Below, piece after piece: positions 49,141-59,789 of a stretch of DNA of 64,000 bases (position 1 is its first letter; each line of letters starts with the position of its first letter). The notes below the pieces were generated by a model. It did no database searches. It saw nothing but the letters and a program-made list of their open reading frames with translations, and was not told the DNA's origin. The stretch is from Enterobacter wuhouensis. GTDB taxonomy: Bacteria > Pseudomonadota > Gammaproteobacteria > Enterobacterales > Enterobacteriaceae. The position numbers were made by a program, and so were the translations under genes. The stretch is taken from the NCBI RefSeq assembly GCF_004331265.1, contig NZ_SJOO01000001.1:310001-374000 (forward strand), given 5' to 3'.

Positions 49141-50022
49141 TTGAGCGATACCACCTACGCCATAATTTACGATTTACACAGCCACACTCAGGCTTCTGAT
49201 GGTCTGCTTACGCCCGAAGCGTTGGTTCATCGCGCCGTTGAAATGCGAGTCGGCACGCTGGCAATAACCGATCACGATACGACTGACGCCATTCCGGCCG
49301 CGCGCGCAGAAATTGCCCGCAGCGGGCTGGCGCTGAATCTGGTGTCCGGTGTCGAAATTTCGACCCTCTGGGAAAACCATGAAATTCATATCGTTGGCCT
49401 GAACATTGATATAGAACATCCGGCAATGTGCGCGTTTTTGCAAGAACAAAAAACGCGCCGCAACCAGCGCGCGGAGATGATAGGCGAGCGTCTGGAAAAA
49501 GCGCACATTCCGGGTGCGCTGGAAGGCGCAAAAAAGCTGGCAAACGGCGGGGCGGTAACGCGCGGTCATTTTGCTCGTTTTCTGGTTGAGGCCGGCAAAG
49601 CGACGACGATGGCGGACGTCTTTAAAAGGTATCTGGCGCGCGGGAAAACCGGATACGTTCCGCCACAGTGGTGTACAATAAAACAAGCTATTGATGTGAT
49701 TCATCATTCTGGCGGTAAGGCGGTACTGGCCCATCCGGGACGGTATAATCTTTCTGCTAAATGGCTGAAAAGACTGCTGGCGCACTTTGCCGAATGCGGC
49801 GGTGAGGCGATGGAAGTCGCCCAGTGTCAGCAGGCGCCCAACGAGCGTGCACAGCTCGCAACCTACGCCCGTCAGTATGGCCTGCTTGGGTCACAGGGTT
49901 CTGATTTTCATCAGCCCTGCGCGTGGATTGAGCTGGGGCGCAAGCTCTGGCTACCGGCAGGCGTTGAGCCTGTCTGGCAGCTTTGGGAACAGCCGCAGCA
50001 AATTGAAGAGAGGGAAGTATGA
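49141..50022 (+). CDS. rnm: RNase AM (5'-3' exoribonuclease, PHP domain)
   Basis: PHP-family nuclease (also yciV/trpH), known in E. coli to mature the 5' ends of rRNAs and to act on 3',5'-nucleotide substrates. 293 residues; metal ligands in YDLHSHTQASDG, ITDHDTT, GVEIS, LAHPGRY, GSDFH. I chose the TTG at 49141 because it gives the E. coli length and N-terminus, with GGGAAG upstream; a GTG at 49126 would add five residues. The stop overlaps yciO by four bases. Confidence 0.93.
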   Translation: MSDTTYAIIYDLHSHTQASDGLLTPEALVHRAVEMRVGTLAITDHDTTDAIPAARAEIARSGLALNLVSGVEISTLWENHEIHIVGLNIDIEHPAMCAFLQEQKTRRNQRAEMIGERLEKAHIPGALEGAKKLANGGAVTRGHFARFLVEAGKATTMADVFKRYLARGKTGYVPPQWCTIKQAIDVIHHSGGKAVLAHPGRYNLSAKWLKRLLAHFAECGGEAMEVAQCQQAPNERAQLATYARQYGLLGSQGSDFHQPCAWIELGRKLWLPAGVEPVWQLWEQPQQIEEREV

Positions 50023-50639
50023 GTCAGTTTTTCTATATTCATCCGGATAACCCGCAGGCCCGTCTGATTAATCAGGCCGTGGAAATCGTCCGCAAGGGGG
50101 GCGTTATCGTCTACCCGACCGATTCAGGCTACGCGCTGGGCTGTAAAATTGAAGACAAAGGGGCGATGGAGCGTATCTGCCGCATCCGCCAGCTGCCGGA
50201 CGGCCACAACTTTACCCTGATGTGCCGCGATCTTTCCGAGCTGTCGACCTATGCCTACGTCGACAACGTGGCGTTTCGTCTGATCAAAAACAACACGCCG
50301 GGCAACTACACCTTTATCCTGAAAGGGACGAAAGAGGTGCCGCGTCGTCTGCTGCAGGAAAAACGCAAAACCATCGGGATGCGCGTGCCGTCTAACCCGA
50401 TTGCCCAGGCGCTGCTGGAAGCGCTTGGGGAACCCATGCTCTCGACCTCCCTGATGCTGCCGGGCAGTGAGTTTACCGAGTCCGACCCGGAAGAGATCAA
50501 GGATCGTCTTGAGAAGGTGGTTGAGCTGATTATTCACGGCGGTTACCTCGGCCAGCAGCCAACCACCGTGGTCGATTTAACGGAAGATGCACCGGAAGTG
50601 ATTCGTGAAGGCGTGGGTGATGTTAAGCCTTTCTTGTAA
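50019..50639 (+). CDS. yciO: YciO (Sua5/YrdC/YciO family)
   Basis: 206-residue YrdC-domain protein, paralogue of the TsaC threonylcarbamoyl-AMP synthase; the role of YciO itself is unproven. The KxR-type N-terminal motif reads VIVYPTDSGYALGC, and the core has KNNTPGNYTFILKGTKEVPRRL. Translation is probably coupled to rnm by the ATGA overlap. Confidence 0.96.
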   Translation: MSQFFYIHPDNPQARLINQAVEIVRKGGVIVYPTDSGYALGCKIEDKGAMERICRIRQLPDGHNFTLMCRDLSELSTYAYVDNVAFRLIKNNTPGNYTFILKGTKEVPRRLLQEKRKTIGMRVPSNPIAQALLEALGEPMLSTSLMLPGSEFTESDPEEIKDRLEKVVELIIHGGYLGQQPTTVVDLTEDAPEVIREGVGDVKPFL

Positions 50640-50735
50640 GGGTGTAAGCAGATATACTACGCGGCCATCAAAGCTGGGCTCAATCCCGCTTTGACCTGAT
50701 TCGACGCCTGTGAAGGCGACACCTGAGGAAGCTCA

Positions 50736-51611
50736 ATGAGCGAGAAGTTACAGAAAGTGCTGGCGCGCGCCGGCCACGGTTCGCGCCGTGAAATCGAAGC
50801 CATTATTGAAGCAGGTCGCGTGAGTGTGGACGGTAAAGTCTCCACTTTGGGCGACCGCGTAGAAATCGTACCGGGGCTGAAGATCCGCATCGACGGTCAT
50901 CTCATTTCGGTCAAAGAATCTGCTGAACAAATCTGTCGCGTGCTGGCTTACTACAAGCCGGAAGGCGAGCTGTGTACCCGCAACGACCCTGAAGGTCGCC
51001 CGACGGTGTTTGATCGTCTGCCTAAGCTGCGCGGTGCCCGCTGGATTGCCGTTGGGCGTCTGGACGTGAACACCTGCGGCCTGCTGCTGTTCACCACCGA
51101 TGGTGAACTGGCAAACCGTCTCATGCACCCAAGCCGCGAAGTTGAGCGTGAATACGCCGTTCGCGTCTTTGGTCAGGTTGATGAAAACAAACTGCGCGAC
51201 CTGTCGCGCGGCGTGCAGCTTGAAGACGGCCCGGCGGCGTTCAAGACGATCAAATTCACCGGTGGTGAAGGGATCAACCAGTGGTACAACGTGACCCTGA
51301 CGGAAGGCCGTAACCGCGAGGTTCGTCGACTGTGGGAAGCGGTAGGCGTGCAGGTTAGCCGCCTGATCCGCGTGCGTTACGGCGATATCCTCCTGCCAAA
51401 AGGCCTGCCGCGTGGCGGTTATACCGAGCTGGATCTCACCCAGACCAACTACCTGCGCGAGCTGGTCGGCCTGACGCCGGAAACCACGTCTAAAGTCGCG
51501 GTCGAGAAGGATCGTCGTCGCATGAAGGCGAACCAGATCCGACGTGCGGTGAAGCGTCACAGCCAGGTGAGCAACAACCGCCGCTCTGGCAGCCGGAATA
51601 ACAACGGTTAA
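50736..51611 (+). CDS. rluB: 23S rRNA pseudouridine(2605) synthase
   Basis: RsuA-family pseudouridine synthase acting on U2605 of 23S rRNA. 291 residues as in E. coli. An N-terminal S4 RNA-binding domain (about 3-60) is followed by the catalytic domain with D110 in [14 protein letters not shown]. The C-terminal tail is basic and disordered ([10 protein letters not shown]). GAGGAAGC lies upstream. Confidence 0.97.
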   Translation: MSEKLQKVLARAGHGSRREIEAIIEAGRVSVDGKVSTLGDRVEIVPGLKIRIDGHLISVKESAEQICRVLAYYKPEGELCTRNDPEGRPTVFDRLPKLRGARWIAVGRLDVNTCGLLLFTTDGELANRLMHPSREVEREYAVRVFGQVDENKLRDLSRGVQLEDGPAAFKTIKFTGGEGINQWYNVTLTEGRNREVRRLWEAVGVQVSRLIRVRYGDILLPKGLPRGGYTELDLTQTNYLRELVGLTPETTSKVAVEKDRRRMKANQIRRAVKRHSQVSNNRRSGSRNNNG

Positions 51612-51613
51612 TC

Positions 51614-51643
51614 AAAAAGCCCGGTCAACACACCGGGCTTTTT
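51614..51643. terminator. Bidirectional terminator between rluB and btuR
   Basis: AAAAAGCCCGGT-CAACAC-ACCGGGCTTTTT between convergent genes. Confidence 0.88.
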
Positions 51644-51645
51644 CT

Positions 51646-52236
51646 TTAGTAATCAATACCGATTTGCGCTTTGATACCGGCGTCAAAGGCATGCTTCACC
51701 GGACGCAATTCGCTGACGGTATCCGCAAGCGCCAGAATATCCCGATGGCAGCCGCGCCCGGTGACGATTGCCGTCTGGTGCACGGGGCGATTCTTTAACG
51801 CTTCCAGCACCTCTTCAAGCGGCAGATAGTCGTAGGCCACCATGTAGGTGATTTCATCCAGCAGCACCATGTTCAGGCCGGGATCTGCCAGCATGCGTTT
51901 AGCATGTTCCCACACGGCCCGACAGGCGGCGGTATCGGTTTCGCGGTTCTGGGTATCCCACGTAAACCCGGTCGCCATCACCTGGAACTCAACCCCGTGA
52001 GGCTCCAGTAGGTTACGCTCTCCGTTAGGCCATTCGCCTTTGATAAACTGAATCACGCCCACCTTCTGGCCGTGGCCGACGGCTCGGGTAGCGGTGCCAA
52101 ACGCGGCGGTGGTTTTGCCTTTACCGTTGCCGGTAAAGACGATGATAATTCCGCGTTCGTCCTGCGCCGCGGCGACGCGGGCATCCACTTGCTCTTTCAG
52201 ACGCTGCTGGCGCTGCTGATGACGTTCTTCACTCAT
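51646..52236 (-). CDS. btuR: Cob(I)yrinic acid a,c-diamide adenosyltransferase
   Basis: Adds the adenosyl group to corrinoids (CobA/BtuR/CobO family). 196 residues as in E. coli. P-loop TGNGKGKTTAAFG at about 35-47. The start overlaps the yciK stop by four bases, so it is translationally coupled to yciK. Confidence 0.97.
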   Translation of the reverse strand: MSEERHQQRQQRLKEQVDARVAAAQDERGIIIVFTGNGKGKTTAAFGTATRAVGHGQKVGVIQFIKGEWPNGERNLLEPHGVEFQVMATGFTWDTQNRETDTAACRAVWEHAKRMLADPGLNMVLLDEITYMVAYDYLPLEEVLEALKNRPVHQTAIVTGRGCHRDILALADTVSELRPVKHAFDAGIKAQIGIDY

Positions 52237-52994
52237 TGCGAAATCCCCGGCTTGCGCCCCGGCTGGGCATCAAAGGTCATCCCGGTTTTACGGCGGCTGT
52301 CATCGCCCATCAGCCAGAGATAGAGCGGCATAATATCGGCGGGCGTTTTGAGCTTCTGCGGATCTTCCGTCGGGAAGGCGCTGGCGCGCATTTTGGTGCG
52401 CGTCCCGCCTGGGTTAATGCAGTTCACGCGCAGATGGCGGCTTTGATACTCCTCCGCCAGCACCTGCATCATTCCTTCGGTCGCAAATTTAGATACGGCG
52501 TAAGCGCCCCAGTTTGCGCGCCCCTCGCGACCTACGCTGGAGGAGGTAAAGACCAGCGAGCCGGATTCAGAGCGGAGTAATAAAGGAAGCAAAGCCTGGG
52601 TCAGGAAAAAGGTGCCGTTGATATTGACCTGCATCACCTCCTGCCAGATAGCCGGGTCTTGTTCATCCATCGGGCGTACTTCGCCCAGCAGACCGGCATT
52701 GTGCAGCACGCCGTCGAGACGGGGATAGTCATCTCCAATACGTTCGGCAAGCTCCTGGCAGGTCGCCGCGGTGCAGGTGAGCAAATCAAGCGTGTACCAG
52801 CGGGCGGGGAGGCCGCCTGCAGCGTCAATCTCACGGGCGACGTTTCGTAATTTATCGTCGTTACGGCCAATCAGGATGACGCTTGCGCCATATTCTGCGT
52901 ACGTCAGGGCGGCTTCACGACCAATTCCGTCGCTGGCACCGGTGACAAGGATGATGCGGTTCTGCAGTAAATTTTTTTGTGGCTGATAATGCAC
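52233..52994 (-). CDS. yciK: YciK short-chain oxidoreductase
   Basis: 253-residue SDR with the cofactor loop VTGASDGIG and the catalytic Ser-Tyr-Lys set (FTSSSVG ... YAVSK). Substrate unknown. It starts with GTG (MHYQPQKN), as in E. coli. Upstream of btuR in one unit. Confidence 0.94.
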   Translation of the reverse strand: MHYQPQKNLLQNRIILVTGASDGIGREAALTYAEYGASVILIGRNDDKLRNVAREIDAAGGLPARWYTLDLLTCTAATCQELAERIGDDYPRLDGVLHNAGLLGEVRPMDEQDPAIWQEVMQVNINGTFFLTQALLPLLLRSESGSLVFTSSSVGREGRANWGAYAVSKFATEGMMQVLAEEYQSRHLRVNCINPGGTRTKMRASAFPTEDPQKLKTPADIMPLYLWLMGDDSRRKTGMTFDAQPGRKPGISQ

Positions 52995-53246
52995 GGTGAC
53001 TCCTCTGGCGCACTGAGCGGCTATTGCGCCTTCTTTTATGACTTTTCGGCTTTATGCCCGAAATAGCATGAGAATTCAATCAGTCTACAGGAGGCATCGC
53101 TGCGTAATTAACAATTTGCAAATATTTAAACCCGTTTCGGGGGATTCCTGAAGCAGGCTCGCAGAGGTAATGTCACGAGCGAGACGCCCGAGCAGGGCTG
53201 TTGTACACTGGCGTGTAGGAATCGTGGTTAAATCAAGGTGGAGCGC

Positions 53247-54293
53247 GTGGAATTACTTTCTCAATATGGGTTGTTTTTAGCCAAAATCGCGACGGTTGTT
53301 ATCGCCATCGCGGTGATTGCCGTTCTGATTGTTAACCTGACGCAGCGAAAGCGTCAGCGTGGTGAATTACGCATTACCCGCCTGAGCGAACAGTATAAAG
53401 AGATGCAGGAAGAGATGTCCCTGGCGCTGCTCGATAGTCATCAGCAGAAGCTATGGGTGAAAGCGCAGAAAAAACAGCATAAGCAGGAGGCTAAAGCGGC
53501 AAAAGCTAAAGCCAAAGCGAATGCGCCGCAGGACGAGGCAAAGCCACGCGTCTACGTGCTGGATTTTAAGGGCAGCATGGATGCACATGAAGTGTCTTCT
53601 CTGCGTGAAGAGGTCACGGCTGTACTTGCCGTCGCAAAACCGCAGGATCAGGTGGTTGTACGTCTGGAAAGTCCAGGAGGCGTCGTTCACGGATACGGGC
53701 TGGCGGCTTCCCAGCTTCAGCGCCTGCGTGAAAAACAGATCCCGCTGACCGTGGCGGTGGATAAAGTGGCGGCGAGCGGCGGCTACATGATGGCCTGCGT
53801 AGCGGATAAAATTGTCGCAGCACCGTTCTCTATAATCGGTTCTATCGGCGTGGTTGCGCAAATTCCGAACTTTAACCGCTTTCTGAAAAACAAAGAGATT
53901 GATATTGAACTGCACACCGCAGGTCAGTACAAACGTACCCTGACGCTGCTGGGTGAAAATACGGAAGAGGGGCGTCAGAAATTCCGTGAAGATCTGAACG
54001 AAACGCACCACCTCTTCAAAGACTTTGTCCACCGCATGCGCCCAACGCTCGATATTGAGCAGGTCGCAACCGGCGAACACTGGTACGGCACTCAGGCGCA
54101 GGATAAAGGGCTGGTGGATGAGGTTGGTACCAGCGACGATCTGCTGCTGAGCCTGATGGAAGGCCGTGAGTTAATCGGCGTACGCTTTACGCAGCGTAAG
54201 CGTATGCTCGACCGCTTCACGAATAGCGCGGCAGAGAGCGCGGATCGCCTGCTGCTACGCTGGCTGCAGCGGGGGCAGAAGCCGCTGCTGTAA
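53247..54293 (+). CDS. sohB: Protease SohB
   Basis: Membrane-anchored serine protease of the SppA (S49) family. 348 residues: N-terminal membrane helix (about 8-30), a basic coiled linker (about 65-95), then the protease core with nucleophile S177 in VAASGGYMMA and a lysine in QYKRT (about 229). In E. coli high-copy sohB suppresses htrA mutants. I chose the GTG at 53247, with GGAG upstream, matching the E. coli N-terminus; the frame opens three codons earlier. Convergent with yciN. Confidence 0.94.
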   Translation: MELLSQYGLFLAKIATVVIAIAVIAVLIVNLTQRKRQRGELRITRLSEQYKEMQEEMSLALLDSHQQKLWVKAQKKQHKQEAKAAKAKAKANAPQDEAKPRVYVLDFKGSMDAHEVSSLREEVTAVLAVAKPQDQVVVRLESPGGVVHGYGLAASQLQRLREKQIPLTVAVDKVAASGGYMMACVADKIVAAPFSIIGSIGVVAQIPNFNRFLKNKEIDIELHTAGQYKRTLTLLGENTEEGRQKFREDLNETHHLFKDFVHRMRPTLDIEQVATGEHWYGTQAQDKGLVDEVGTSDDLLLSLMEGRELIGVRFTQRKRMLDRFTNSAAESADRLLLRWLQRGQKPLL

Positions 54294-54301
54294 ACAAAAA
54301 C

Positions 54302-54323
54302 GCGAGGCATCTGCCTCGCATTT
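54302..54323. terminator. Hairpin between sohB and yciN
   Basis: GCGAGGCA-TC-TGCCTCGC then ATTTT, with five A ahead; it could serve both convergent genes. Confidence 0.7.
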
Positions 54324-54327
54324 TGCA

Positions 54328-54579
54328 TTAATCGACCAGGTGATACTTCTCTGAGAGGGTGTGCGCCAGGTATTTAAACATGTTAAATACGGCGGTGCTT
54401 TTTGGCGTAGGCAGCCCCTGTTCATCAAGGAAGTACTCCCCGCTGAATACCAGCACACCGTTACGCTGTTCCACTCCCGTGGCTTCAATACCCGCAAGGG
54501 TGTCTTCATGGTTGCGAATCAGTTTATTCGCTTCGACAAGCAGAGAGGCTCGGTCAATAGGTTGGGTTGTATTCTGCAT
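54328..54579 (-). CDS. yciN: YciN protein
   Basis: 83-residue protein of the YciN family, function unknown; it matches E. coli YciN in length and sequence. I chose the ATG at 54579 because GGAG lies upstream and the longer frame is not conserved. It is divergent from topA. Confidence 0.92.
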   Translation of the reverse strand: MQNTTQPIDRASLLVEANKLIRNHEDTLAGIEATGVEQRNGVLVFSGEYFLDEQGLPTPKSTAVFNMFKYLAHTLSEKYHLVD

Positions 54580-54978
54580 AATCCACTCCTTAAACAGTGA
54601 CAATAGTCTACGCCCGAGGGGCTTTGGGGGCAAATTTTCCCTGTAATGTGAGAGGGTAAGGCAACGGTGGTCGGCTGGCGGGATTTGCTTTTGCATGCTA
54701 ATAAAGTTGCGTAACGAATTTTATCAGGTACAGTGTGCGCTTTCGTCATTCTGGCAACAGAATTGCTTGACATTCGACCGGGAATTCGTCACGAATTATA
54801 GTAAGTGTGAAAAAAATACCCGTTAAGTCAATGACCTGGGCATCATCTGTTTGAGGTCAGGCAAGACAAAGGGGTTGATATCCCCTGACGCAGTCGCAAT
54901 ATCAATGGCTCGTCGTCAGCGGAAGGGAAATCAACGTGCGGCGTATTCCTGGAAGAATTAAATTAGGTAAAGGTGAAT
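54580..54978. other. yciN-topA divergent intergenic region
   Basis: About 400 bases holding the topA promoters. In E. coli topA has several promoters, including a heat-shock sigma-32 one and Fis sites; I cannot assign individual elements here. A TTGACA lies at 54767-54772 without a well-spaced -10. No gene is supported. Confidence 0.45.
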
Positions 54979-57576
54979 ATGGGTAAAGCTCTCGTCATCG
55001 TTGAGTCCCCGGCAAAAGCCAAAACGATCAATAAGTATCTGGGAAATGACTACGTGGTTAAGTCCAGCGTTGGTCATATCCGCGATTTGCCGACCAGTGG
55101 CTCAGCCAGCAAAAAGAGCGCAGACTCTACCTCCACCAAAGGGGCCAAAAAGCCTAAAAAGGATGAACGTAGCGCGCTTGTCAACCGCATGGGTGTTAAC
55201 CCATGGCATAACTGGGACGCACAATATGAAGTGCTGCCCGGGAAAGAAAAAGTCGTTAACGAGCTGAAGCAGCTTGCTGAAAAAGCAGACCACATTTATC
55301 TCGCAACCGACCTTGACCGCGAAGGGGAAGCCATTGCATGGCACCTGCGGGAAGTGATCGGGGGTGACGACAAACGCTACAGCCGTGTAGTGTTTAACGA
55401 AATTACTAAGAATGCGATTCGTCAGGCGTTTGAGAAGCCGGGCGAACTGAACATTGACCGTGTAAACGCCCAGCAGGCACGTCGCTTTATGGACCGTGTT
55501 GTGGGCTACATGGTATCTCCACTGCTGTGGAAAAAGGTTGCACGCGGTCTGTCCGCAGGCCGTGTACAGTCTGTCGCTGTACGTCTGGTCGTTGAGCGTG
55601 AGCGCGAAATTAAAGCCTTCGTGCCGGAAGAGTTCTGGGAAGTGGACGCCAATGTGACCACGCCGGGCGGTGACGCTCTGCCGCTGCAGGTAAGCCATCA
55701 CAACGATAAGCCTTTCCGTCCTGAAAACCGCGACCAGACCATGGCCGCCGTAGCGCTGCTGGAAAAAGCACGCTATCAGGTGCTGGATCGCGAGGATAAA
55801 CCGACCAGCAGCAAGCCGGGCGCACCGTTTATTACCTCTACGCTGCAGCAGGCTGCAAGCACGCGCCTGGGCTACGGCGTGAAGAAAACCATGATGATGG
55901 CCCAGCGCCTGTATGAAGCGGGTTACATCACCTACATGCGTACTGACTCAACTAACCTGAGCCAGGACGCGGTCAGCATGGTGCGCGGCTACATCAGCGA
56001 TAACTTCGGTAAGAAATATCTGCCGGAAAGCGCAAACCAGTACGCCAGCAAAGAGAACTCGCAGGAAGCACACGAAGCGATTCGTCCTTCTGACGTCTCC
56101 GTTTTAGCGGAATCGTTGAAGGATATGGAAGCGGATGCGCAGAAGCTCTATCAGCTGATCTGGCGCCAGTTCGTGGCCTGTCAGATGACGCCTGCTAAGT
56201 ACGACTCCACGACGCTGACCGTCGGCGCGGGTGATTTCCGCCTGAAAGCGCGCGGTCGTATTCTGCGCTTCGACGGCTGGACGAAAGTCATGCCTGCGCT
56301 GCGTAAAGGTGATGAAGACAGAACGCTGCCTGCGGTCAACAAGGGCGATGAGCTGTCGCTTGTCGATCTGGTTCCGGCCCAGCACTTTACCAAGCCGCCT
56401 GCACGATTCAGTGAAGCATCACTGGTGAAAGAGCTGGAAAAACGGGGCATTGGCCGTCCGTCCACCTATGCGTCGATTATTTCGACCATTCAGGATCGAG
56501 GCTATGTCCGCGTTGAAAGCCGCCGTTTCTACGCCGAAAAAATGGGTGAAATTGTCACCGACCGTCTGGAAGCAAACTTCCGCGAGTTGATGAACTACGA
56601 TTTCACCGCACAGATGGAGGACAGCCTGGACCAGGTTGCCAGCCATCAGGCGGAATGGAAAAAGGTTCTCGATAGCTTCTTCAGCGACTTTACCGACCAG
56701 CTGGAAAAAGCCGAAAAAGATCCTGAAGAGGGCGGCATGCTGCCAAACCAGATGGTACTGACCAGCATCGACTGCCCAACCTGCGGCCGTAAGATGGGGA
56801 TCCGTACCGCGACGACGGGCGTCTTCCTCGGATGCTCCGGCTACGCGCTGTCGCCAAAAGAACGCTGCAAAACCACCATCAATCTTGTACCTGAGAACGA
56901 AGTGCTCAACGTGCTGGAAGGTGACGATGCGGAAACCAATGCCCTTCGCGCCAAGCGTCGCTGCCAGAAATGCGGCACGGCGATGGACAGCTACCTGATC
57001 GATCCTAAACGCAAGCTGCACGTCTGCGGTAATAACCCGACCTGCGACGGCTATGAGATCGAAGAGGGCGAGTTCCGCATTAAAGGCTATGACGGCCCGA
57101 TCGTTGAATGTGAGAAGTGTGGATCTGAGATGCACCTGAAAATGGGGCGCTTCGGTAAGTACATGGCTTGCACCAACGACGAGTGCAAAAATACGCGTAA
57201 AATCCTGCGTAACGGTGAAGTGGCTCCGCCGAAGGAAGATCCGGTTCCGCTGCCAGAGCTGCCGTGCGAGAAGTCTGACGCCTATTTCGTGCTGCGCGAC
57301 GGTGCTGCAGGCGTATTCCTGGCGGCCAACACCTTCCCGAAATCGCGCGAAACGCGCGCGCCGCTGGTCAAGGAGCTGTATCGCTTCCGCGACCGTTTGC
57401 CGGAAAAACTGCGTTATCTGGCCGATGCACCGCAGCAGGATCCTGAAGGCAATAAGACCGTGGTGCGTTTTAGCCGCAAGACCAAGCAGCAGTACGTTGC
57501 CGCTGAAAAAGAGGGTAAAGCGACCGGATGGTCAGCGTTCTTTGTTGACGGAAAATGGGTTGAAGGTAAAAAATAA
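54979..57576 (+). CDS. topA: DNA topoisomerase I
   Basis: Type IA topoisomerase that relaxes negative supercoils. 865 residues as in E. coli. Toprim domain (about 3-145: [38 protein letters not shown]). Active-site Tyr in [14 protein letters not shown] (near 319). Three C-terminal zinc ribbons (CPTCGRKMG..., CQKCGTAMD..., CEKCGSEMH...) and a basic tail. I chose the ATG at 54979; an in-frame GTG at 54973 is less likely. Confidence 0.98.
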   Translation: MGKALVIVESPAKAKTINKYLGNDYVVKSSVGHIRDLPTSGSASKKSADSTSTKGAKKPKKDERSALVNRMGVNPWHNWDAQYEVLPGKEKVVNELKQLAEKADHIYLATDLDREGEAIAWHLREVIGGDDKRYSRVVFNEITKNAIRQAFEKPGELNIDRVNAQQARRFMDRVVGYMVSPLLWKKVARGLSAGRVQSVAVRLVVEREREIKAFVPEEFWEVDANVTTPGGDALPLQVSHHNDKPFRPENRDQTMAAVALLEKARYQVLDREDKPTSSKPGAPFITSTLQQAASTRLGYGVKKTMMMAQRLYEAGYITYMRTDSTNLSQDAVSMVRGYISDNFGKKYLPESANQYASKENSQEAHEAIRPSDVSVLAESLKDMEADAQKLYQLIWRQFVACQMTPAKYDSTTLTVGAGDFRLKARGRILRFDGWTKVMPALRKGDEDRTLPAVNKGDELSLVDLVPAQHFTKPPARFSEASLVKELEKRGIGRPSTYASIISTIQDRGYVRVESRRFYAEKMGEIVTDRLEANFRELMNYDFTAQMEDSLDQVASHQAEWKKVLDSFFSDFTDQLEKAEKDPEEGGMLPNQMVLTSIDCPTCGRKMGIRTATTGVFLGCSGYALSPKERCKTTINLVPENEVLNVLEGDDAETNALRAKRRCQKCGTAMDSYLIDPKRKLHVCGNNPTCDGYEIEEGEFRIKGYDGPIVECEKCGSEMHLKMGRFGKYMACTNDECKNTRKILRNGEVAPPKEDPVPLPELPCEKSDAYFVLRDGAAGVFLAANTFPKSRETRAPLVKELYRFRDRLPEKLRYLADAPQQDPEGNKTVVRFSRKTKQQYVAAEKEGKATGWSAFFVDGKWVEGKK

Positions 57577-57602
57577 CCTTCTCTTACCGTAGCTTACCTG
57601 TG

Positions 57603-57630
57603 AAAGGGCCGGAATTCCGGCCCTTTTTTA
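57603..57630 (+). terminator. topA terminator
   Basis: AAAGGGCCGG-AATT-CCGGCCCTTTTTT. Confidence 0.88.
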
Positions 57631-57748
57631 TTACGATGTTATTATTTTTTGTTCCGTACTATACAGTCAGGCTATAAGTGATATAGTGGTTATAGTTAAC
57701 CCTTTTCTTATTATCAAATCGTCTTAAGCGATTGACCGCGTGCGCTAA

Positions 57749-58738
<990 letters not shown>

Positions 58739-59076
58739 TCACTTCCGGTATCTTTCCCCTGTGGAAAGATACCGAAATAACCCCTCAAACCTAAATTAGA
58801 ATTATCATCATCTGCACCCTGCTGACGTAAAATGTCATTACCCTTTTAATGTTTAAGGTTTTACTGTCGCGAATTTGCGACAAAAGTAGAAAGTAATTAA
58901 CGCCTTCGCAAATATTTCTTTTCAATTATTTATTTCTGGTCAAAAGAATGAATATTTCCCAGGTACAGATGCGTAAATTCACTGGCTTTTCAGCTAAAGT
59001 TTCTTTAGGATTTATCTCAACAGATGATTAATTGTACCAATTGTTTGGTCATAAAATGATAAGTGATATCGATTGT
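58739..59076 (+). other. cysB-ymiA intergenic region
   Basis: About 340 bases without a supported gene. A perfect hairpin CGGTATCTTTCC / GGAAAGATACCG sits at 58746-58774, just after cysB but without a T run. An inverted repeat TGTCGC-GAATTT-GCGACA lies at 58865-58882 in AT-rich sequence, a possible operator for the ymiA transcript. Confidence 0.5.
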
Positions 59077-59217
59077 ATGAGGTTAGCAATGCCTTCAGGA
59101 AGTGAAGAACCGCAAAGGGATCCTGCTCTCAAACGCAAAGCCTGGTTAGCGGTCTTTCTCGTCTCTGCCCTGTTCTGGGTTGCGGTTGCTCTCCTGGCCT
59201 GGAAATATTGGGGTTAA
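59077..59217 (+). CDS. ymiA: Small membrane protein YmiA
   Basis: 46 residues, MRLAMPSGSEEPQRDPALKRKAWLAVFLVSALFWVAVALLAWKYWG, with a single C-terminal membrane helix (about 23-43). It matches E. coli YmiA in length and sequence as I recall it. Function unknown. The frame is open upstream to 59032, but this ATG gives the E. coli start. First of three tiny ORFs before acnA. Confidence 0.88.
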   Translation: MRLAMPSGSEEPQRDPALKRKAWLAVFLVSALFWVAVALLAWKYWG

Positions 59218-59219
59218 CT

Positions 59220-59390
59220 ATGGCAGTCACGGCACGTTCAGAAATGACAAAACCAATGTGTCAGCCGCGTGACAACGGTCACAAAGCTCGCAAAGCACCT
59301 GCGACCAGTGTTCCTGCGTCCTGGAAACTGACGCCTCAACAGCAAGCCTTTATTGATGTGTTCGCAGAAGACGAACCCAAAAAACAATAA
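59220..59390 (+). CDS. yciX: Small protein YciX
   Basis: 56 residues starting MAVTARSEMTKPMCQPRDNGH, hydrophilic, ending DEPKKQ. It sits two bases after ymiA, as in E. coli, and resembles YciX there. Function unknown. The ATG at 59220 has a GGGG ahead; an overlapping TTG at 59208 is the alternative. Confidence 0.75.
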   Translation: MAVTARSEMTKPMCQPRDNGHKARKAPATSVPASWKLTPQQQAFIDVFAEDEPKKQ

Positions 59391-59525
59391 TTTAGTTAAT
59401 TGCGTAACGATGCAAATAGTCTGAATAAAGACTCTGCGCTTTTGTACTCTTTAATAAATACACATCAGCAATATAGAACTGAGGGCAGACCTCGGAAACT
59501 TTAATAAATAAAGCCTGGTGTCCCT

Positions 59526-59627
59526 ATGATGAATAACATGACAACTCTCAAATACTGGTCATGGATCGGCGTTTTCTCCGTGTCGATTCTGTTCTGGTGT
59601 CAGCTCATCTGGCTGGCTCTCCACTAA
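59526..59627 (+). CDS. Small membrane protein (YmiC-like)
   Basis: 33 residues from the first ATG (MMNNMTTLKYWSWIGVF...), with one membrane helix. It resembles YmiC, a tiny protein known from ribosome profiling beside acnA in E. coli, in position and sequence as recalled; the start codon among three ATGs is unclear and the Shine-Dalgarno is weak. A T-run hairpin follows at 59634-59656. Confidence 0.6.
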   Translation: MMNNMTTLKYWSWIGVFSVSILFWCQLIWLALH

Positions 59628-59633
59628 ATCCAA

Positions 59634-59656
59634 AAACCTCGCTTCGGCGGGGTTTT
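59634..59656 (+). terminator. Terminator before acnA
   Basis: AACCTCGC-TTCG-GCGGGGTT with one G-U pair, then TTTTTT. It separates the small-ORF transcript from acnA. Confidence 0.75.
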
Positions 59657-59789
59657 TTGTTTTCATGGCGCGAGACCATTCCTAAATTTATCAATTTGGG
59701 TTGTTATCAAAACGTTACGACATCTATGTGTTATCTTTAAATACAGCCCTGATGATTGTCAGGACATCTCTGTAATTAAGGAGGAGCTT

